A DNA stretch of 64,000 nucleotides from Sphingomonadales bacterium (lineage in GTDB: Bacteria; Pseudomonadota; Alphaproteobacteria; Sphingomonadales; Sphingomonadaceae). Every line of letters starts with the position of its first letter. Position 1 is the stretch's first letter. The stretch is from contig JADJGU010000001.1 in the NCBI GenBank assembly GCA_016707885.1, positions 558,001 to 622,000 on the forward strand, in the 5' to 3' direction. Below are positions 60,580-64,000 of the stretch, piece after piece. The position numbers and the translations under genes were made by a program. The notes under the pieces were generated by a model that was given only the letters and a program-made list of their open reading frames with translations, did not search any database and was not told the DNA's origin.

Positions 60580-61401
60580 TCAGCGGCACACGCAGCGCGG
60601 CTTCGGCTTTGGCTTCGCTTTCCACTTGCGCACAGCCTTCCTTTTTACGGGCACCGTTTCATAATAGATTTCTTCGGTTACCGTGGTCGTGGTCACGGGC
60701 ACCATCGAATATGTGACCATCGGTGCCGGGTAGTAATAATAGCCATAGGGATAGGCGCCGTAAGCGTGGCCAAAGCCTGAACCATATCCATTATCGCTCG
60801 GCAGATATTTCTCGCACTTCTTCATCGACTTTTCGACACCGAGACCGGCAAGCGCACCAAGCCCCGCACCAATGAGCGAACCTTCGGTACGGTTACCGCG
60901 GCCCGCAATGCGGTTACCGGCAATCGCGCCCAATATCGCGCCGATTGCGGCACCGCCAACACCGTCGCTCTTCAGGCACTTCTCATATTCGCGGTTGTCA
61001 TAGCCTGCACCATAAGCGGGCGGCATGGGATAGGGTGCTGCGGCATGCGGAACGTCGTATGGCGCACCGGCTGCGGGCATGGGATGATGCGGCATCCGGT
61101 GATGTGGTGTCTCTTCGCCGTGACGGGTCACGGTGCCGTTCCACTGGCCTTCATAAACCCGGCCATCCTTGTCGACATATTGGCCCTTGGTCCATTCGCC
61201 CTGATATTCATAGCGCACGCCGCTTGCATCAGAATAGGTCGGCATGCCTGGGCCATCCAGATCGTAGATGCCATGATCGGCACCCATGGCCGGGCCATAT
61301 TCGGCATGATCATGATGCTTCTTGCCCGAGTCGCTGGCGGCCTGTGCTGGCATCGCTATTAAAGCGCTGGTCGCAAGGCTCGCAATCAAGAGGACTTTCA
61401 T
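60580..61401 (-). CDS. Exported glycine-zipper protein
   Basis: A 273-residue protein from ATG 61401 with a signal peptide (LLIASLATSALIAMPAQA). A His-rich, Asp-rich segment (SGKKHHDHAEYG...HRMPHHPMP) and a Pro/Tyr-rich part are followed by the glycine-zipper GAAIGAILGAIAGNRIAGRGNRTEGSLIGAGLGALAGLG. The tail is Lys/Arg rich (VRKWKAKPKPKP). The His-rich part might bind metal; the zipper may span the outer membrane or oligomerise. No precise function. Confidence 0.85.
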   Translation of the reverse strand: MKVLLIASLATSALIAMPAQAASDSGKKHHDHAEYGPAMGADHGIYDLDGPGMPTYSDASGVRYEYQGEWTKGQYVDKDGRVYEGQWNGTVTRHGEETPHHRMPHHPMPAAGAPYDVPHAAAPYPMPPAYGAGYDNREYEKCLKSDGVGGAAIGAILGAIAGNRIAGRGNRTEGSLIGAGLGALAGLGVEKSMKKCEKYLPSDNGYGSGFGHAYGAYPYGYYYYPAPMVTYSMVPVTTTTVTEEIYYETVPVKRKAVRKWKAKPKPKPRCVCR

Positions 61402-61548
61402 GGTTAATCGCTCCCTAATCACGAAGACGCGCTCTTTACGCATTCTTCGATAGTTAAGAAGTGCTTAACATTATTTTGAAGTGCGCACCATGACGCGAAT
61501 GTAAATTGGGGATGCCCTAGAACTTTTGTTCCAAAATGAAGCAGTGGG

Positions 61549-62031
61549 TCAGATGCGAGGTGCGAGCAGTTCAGCCAACGCCTCGATGCCAGCAGCATCG
61601 TCCGCATCGAACCGTGAGGGGCGCGGACTGTCGAGGTCAATAACCGCAATCACTGCACCGCCCCGCTTCACCGGCACAACCAGTTCAGAACGGCTGTCCG
61701 CATCACAGGCGATATGGCCGGGAAAGGCGTGAACATCTTCGACCAGTTGCGTTGTTCCGGTTCGCCCGGCCGCCCCGCATACCCCCTTGTCGAGTGAAAT
61801 GCGGATGCAGGCCGACTTGCCCTGAAAGGGCCCGAGGACCAGTTCACGCCCGACCATGCGATAGAAGCCCGCCCAGTTAAGGTCTGGCACGAATTGCCAG
61901 ATCAACGCCGAGATGTTTGCCATATTGGCAATGCCGTCCGGCTCGCCGGCGGTCAGCGCATCGGCTGCCTTCAATAGCTCGGCGTATAGCTCCGTTTTAG
62001 GGAGGTCAGTTGCGATATCGAATGCGTACAT
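61549..62031 (-). CDS. msrC: Free methionine-R-sulfoxide reductase (GAF type)
   Basis: A 160-residue GAF-domain enzyme from ATG 62031 (MYAFD); TTG 62049 is an alternative that overlaps the arfB stop (TTGA). The three redox cysteines are in KSACIRI, GVCGAA and HIACD, the fRMsr arrangement, with SRSELVVPV after them. It reduces free Met-R-sulfoxide using thioredoxin. Lies in a minus-strand run wrbA-ygiD-arfB-msrC with short gaps, a probable oxidative-stress cluster. Confidence 0.92.
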   Translation of the reverse strand: MYAFDIATDLPKTELYAELLKAADALTAGEPDGIANMANISALIWQFVPDLNWAGFYRMVGRELVLGPFQGKSACIRISLDKGVCGAAGRTGTTQLVEDVHAFPGHIACDADSRSELVVPVKRGGAVIAVIDLDSPRPSRFDADDAAGIEALAELLAPRI

Positions 62032-62045
62032 GCTTGCCCAGATAG

Positions 62046-62447
62046 TCAATCGAGCCGGACTTTACCACGGCCCTTCTTGATTTCCCCCCGCCCCTTTTTG
62101 GCATCGACGCGTTTGGCCTTGGATGCCTTGCTCGGCTTTGTCTTGATCCGCGGGGCCTCCCGAACGAACGCCTGATCGATCAGGCGGATGATGCGCGCGC
62201 GGGCCTCTGCCCGGTTGGCCTCTCTTGTACGGTGTTCGCGCGCGGTGACGATCAACTCTCCCGACGATGTCATCTTGCTGCCTGCAAGGGTTTTCAGTTT
62301 GCGATAAGCATAGGGCGGAAGGCCCAATCGGAACACATCGACCCGCAACTGGCACGCGGTTGCCACCTTGTTGACATTCTGCCCGCCCGGACCGGTCGAT
62401 GCCAGAAAGGTCTCTTCAAGCAGTTCCTCGGGCAGTTCAAACGGCAT
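62046..62447 (-). CDS. arfB: Alternative ribosome-rescue factor ArfB
   Basis: A 133-residue peptidyl-tRNA hydrolase. The GGQ motif is at 21-23 in STGPGGQNVNKVATACQLRVDV, the RF-type catalytic domain follows, and the C-terminus is Lys/Arg-rich (KTKPSKASKAKRVDAKKGRGEIKK) and enters the mRNA tunnel of stalled ribosomes. Full length. ATG 62447 (MPFELPEE) is chosen over longer frames. It lies 31 bases after ygiD. Confidence 0.95.
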   Translation of the reverse strand: MPFELPEELLEETFLASTGPGGQNVNKVATACQLRVDVFRLGLPPYAYRKLKTLAGSKMTSSGELIVTAREHRTREANRAEARARIIRLIDQAFVREAPRIKTKPSKASKAKRVDAKKGRGEIKKGRGKVRLD

Positions 62448-62478
62448 ATCTTCATTTAGGCCGCAGCTGACCACGGCG

Positions 62479-63270
62479 CTAGTCGAAACGCCATGCATCC
62501 ATCGCGAGCACGCCATATTCGACGCTGGCGTGCAGCTTGGTAGCCTTACTCACAGTTCCTCCTGCGCCCAATGCCACGAACAATGGCAGGATATGGTCCA
62601 TAGTTGGGTGATTGTCGGAGCCGTGCGGCGCGTGTCCAATCGCGCCGAGTACCGCATCGTGGCCGCCAGCCATCAATTGCCTATCGAGCCAGCCGAGGAA
62701 ATCCGTTACCCAAGGTTGCGTAGGCGCATCGGCCGCATAGCCGCCTCGGAAAAGTGCATGCAGATTGTGCGTAATCGCGCCTGATCCGATAACGAGGACG
62801 TTGTCGTCGCGCAGCGCCTCCAGCGCCAGACCCAGCCGATAATGATAGTCCGGCGTAGCACGCGAGTTGATCGAGACCTGCACCACCGGAATATCGGCAT
62901 TGGGCCATGCCAGCATCAACGGCGTCCATGTGCCATGATCGAACCCCCGTTCGGGATCGAGCCGGTTGGCAATATCGGCGTCGCCCAGAATTCTGGCTAT
63001 GCGTTGCGCCAGTTCCGGCGAACCGGGAGCCGGATAGCGCATACGGTAAAGTTCGTCAGGAAAACCGCCAAAGTCGTGGATGGTTCCCGGTTGTTCGGCA
63101 GAGGTAATCGACGCCAGTGGTTCGTCATGATGCGCCGAGATCATGACGATGGCGTCCGGCCGTGTCGGCAGCTCGCCTGCCAGCCCGGCCAGAAAATGCC
63201 GGGCTGGCGTGTCGTCAATCACTATGGTTGGCGCACCATGCGAAACGAATAAGGCGGGCTGCCTGGTCAT
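62479..63270 (-). CDS. ygiD: YgiD-like extradiol ring-cleavage dioxygenase
   Basis: A 263-residue LigB-family protein. Metal-ligand histidines are in FVSHGAPTI, ISAHHDEP and GSGAITHNLHA, and SVEYGVLAMDAWRF ends the protein. YgiD homologues cleave the ring of L-DOPA (4,5-extradiol). It follows wrbA by 3 bases, so the two are probably cotranslated. Confidence 0.92.
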   Translation of the reverse strand: MTRQPALFVSHGAPTIVIDDTPARHFLAGLAGELPTRPDAIVMISAHHDEPLASITSAEQPGTIHDFGGFPDELYRMRYPAPGSPELAQRIARILGDADIANRLDPERGFDHGTWTPLMLAWPNADIPVVQVSINSRATPDYHYRLGLALEALRDDNVLVIGSGAITHNLHALFRGGYAADAPTQPWVTDFLGWLDRQLMAGGHDAVLGAIGHAPHGSDNHPTMDHILPLFVALGAGGTVSKATKLHASVEYGVLAMDAWRFD

Positions 63271-63273
63271 GAT

Positions 63274-63873
63274 TCAGCCGAACAGCTTTGCTGCGGTGTT
63301 GGCAACGCGGCGACCAAGATAGCGCGCGCCTTCAAGTTCGGTCTCGCTTGGCTGGCGGCTGCCATCGCCATTGGCAATCGTAGTCGCGCCATAGGGCGCT
63401 CCGCCGACCACCTCGTCATTTCGCATCTGCCCGGCAAAGCCGTAATCGAGACCGACGATGGTCATGCCGAAATGCAGCAGGTTGGTGAGGATTGAGAACA
63501 AGGTCGTTTCCTGCCCACCATGCTGGGTAGCGCTGGAAGTAAAGGCCGCGCCGACCTTGCCATTCAGTTCGCCACGCGCCCAGACGCCCCCGGCCGTGTC
63601 CCAGAACGCCGCCATCTGGCTCGACATCCGTCCGAAACGGGTGCCCGTGCCGACGATGATTGCGTCATAGTCTTTGAGTCTCTCGATAGTGGCAACCGGG
63701 GCAGCCTGATCGAGTTTGAAATGCGCGGCTTGTGCGATCTCGAGCGGCGCGGTTTCGGGAACGCGTTTCACATCGACGGTCGCGCCGGTTTCACGCGCAC
63801 CTTCGGCAATGGCGTTGGCCATGGTCTCGATATGGCCATAGCTGGAATAATAGAGGACGAGGACTTTGGGCAT
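63274..63873 (-). CDS. wrbA: NAD(P)H:quinone oxidoreductase, type IV (WrbA)
   Basis: A 199-residue flavodoxin-like FMN protein. YYSSYGHIETMANAIAEGA is the phosphate-binding loop, GTGTRFGRMSSQMAAFWD and the GAAFTSSATQHGGQE segment are WrbA signatures. It reduces quinones by two electrons and limits redox cycling. A start codon at 63873 has a weak upstream ribosome site. The pirin-like gene lies 63 bases upstream, past a hairpin. Confidence 0.95.
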   Translation of the reverse strand: MPKVLVLYYSSYGHIETMANAIAEGARETGATVDVKRVPETAPLEIAQAAHFKLDQAAPVATIERLKDYDAIIVGTGTRFGRMSSQMAAFWDTAGGVWARGELNGKVGAAFTSSATQHGGQETTLFSILTNLLHFGMTIVGLDYGFAGQMRNDEVVGGAPYGATTIANGDGSRQPSETELEGARYLGRRVANTAAKLFG

Positions 63874-63896
63874 AAGATGGTTCTTTCTGGAAAAGG

Positions 63897-63922
63897 CCCC
63901 TCCTCCACGGCGGGAGGAGGGG
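63897..63922. terminator. GC-rich 10-bp hairpin between wrbA and the upstream gene
   Basis: CCCCTCCTCC (63897-63906) pairs with GGAGGAGGGG (63913-63922) around ACGGCG. No U tract is seen on either side, so it may be an intergenic palindrome rather than a terminator. Confidence 0.35.
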
Positions 63923-63936
63923 TTCAGGGGGGAGGG

Positions 63937-64000
63937 TTAGTCAGCGTCTACAAGGACGATTTCGCTGTCTTCGATGGCGCTTATGGTGGTCGTTCCCGCA
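63937..64000 (-). CDS. C-terminus of a protein, possibly pirin family (cut by window edge)
   Basis: The last 21 codons read AGTTISAIEDSEIVLVDAD and stop at 63937-63939. The end of pirin/quercetinase-type cupins often has a similar I.A.ED.E.VL.D pattern, and pirin-like genes neighbour wrbA in some sphingomonads, but so little sequence is present that this is only a guess. It continues beyond the right edge. Confidence 0.4.
   Translation of the reverse strand, partial: AGTTTISAIEDSEIVLVDAD

Noticed and set aside
1..64000. CRISPR array, prophage, insertion sequence or defence island
   Set aside because: No repeat-spacer arrays, integrases, transposases or restriction genes are found in the window.

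Overview
The window comes from an alphaproteobacterium, most likely a member of the Sphingomonadaceae (a Sphingopyxis-, Sphingorhabdus- or Novosphingobium-like organism). This is inferred from the moderately high G+C, two large TonB-dependent receptors, a SapC-family protein, an EL222-like LOV-HTH photoreceptor, a CpdR/N-formylglutamate amidohydrolase pair, Bpt/ClpS N-degron genes and a class I polyhydroxyalkanoate (PHA) system. It is chromosomal housekeeping DNA: no phage, insertion sequence, plasmid or CRISPR array is visible. About 58 protein genes, one tRNA and one strong small-RNA candidate are annotated.

Layout. 1-8.6 kb: an aminotransferase (cut by the window edge), a DbpA-type RNA helicase, PHA synthase phaC, an MFS carrier, a two-gene acyl-CoA dehydrogenase, and a phasin. 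8.7-12.4 kb: clpS, a short-chain dehydrogenase-like protein, an HCCA isomerase-like protein, murA and a LOV-HTH blue-light regulator. 12.7-18.0 kb, minus strand: mrp, an orphan molybdenum hydroxylase large subunit, hemH, a frameshifted phaB and a translationally coupled ribbon-helix-helix protein. 18.1-23.9 kb: hflK-hflC, a DegP-type protease, an M20 amidohydrolase and a DUF808 membrane protein. 23.9-32.7 kb: nadB and an ABC ATPase (minus), two tandem DUF4402 proteins, zf-CHCC, tldD, DUF924, a secreted Met/Gly-rich protein, a PNPOx-like protein and an EEP nuclease-like protein. 32.8-37.4 kb: a canonical sigma-54 promoter driving glnK-amtB, then a TonB receptor. 37.4-46 kb: dnaN, phosphatase, rlmN, cyclopropane synthase, thioesterase, AraC regulator and a DUF4403 lipoprotein. 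46-52.8 kb: tRNA-Val, cpdR, N-formylglutamate amidohydrolase, a candidate anti-Shine-Dalgarno sRNA, cytochrome b561, SapC, a GlcD-like oxidase and an RhlE-type helicase. 52.9-64 kb: a second TonB receptor, YtcJ-like amidohydrolase, mmsB-like dehydrogenase, threonine ammonia-lyase, bpt, and a minus-strand cluster of redox and rescue genes (wrbA, ygiD, arfB, msrC).

How it fits together. The clearest theme is carbon storage. phaC, the phasin and phaB lie within 11 kb. phaC and the phasin share near-identical TGC-rich sites (ATTGTGC-N2-TGCAAC) that look like PhaR operators. phaB and the MFS/acyl-CoA dehydrogenase divergent region share a different 17-base site (15 of 17 identical), suggesting common control of acyl-CoA breakdown and PHB precursor supply. 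phaB carries a one-base insertion that separates the cofactor half from the YxxxK half. A second theme is proteolysis control: ClpS, Bpt and CpdR are all encoded here. The most novel-looking element is the terminator-ended structured RNA at 47744-47852 (minus) with a C-rich anti-SD loop, resembling the suhB/mmgR (alpha-r8) sRNA class, a class known to affect PHB granules in rhizobia.
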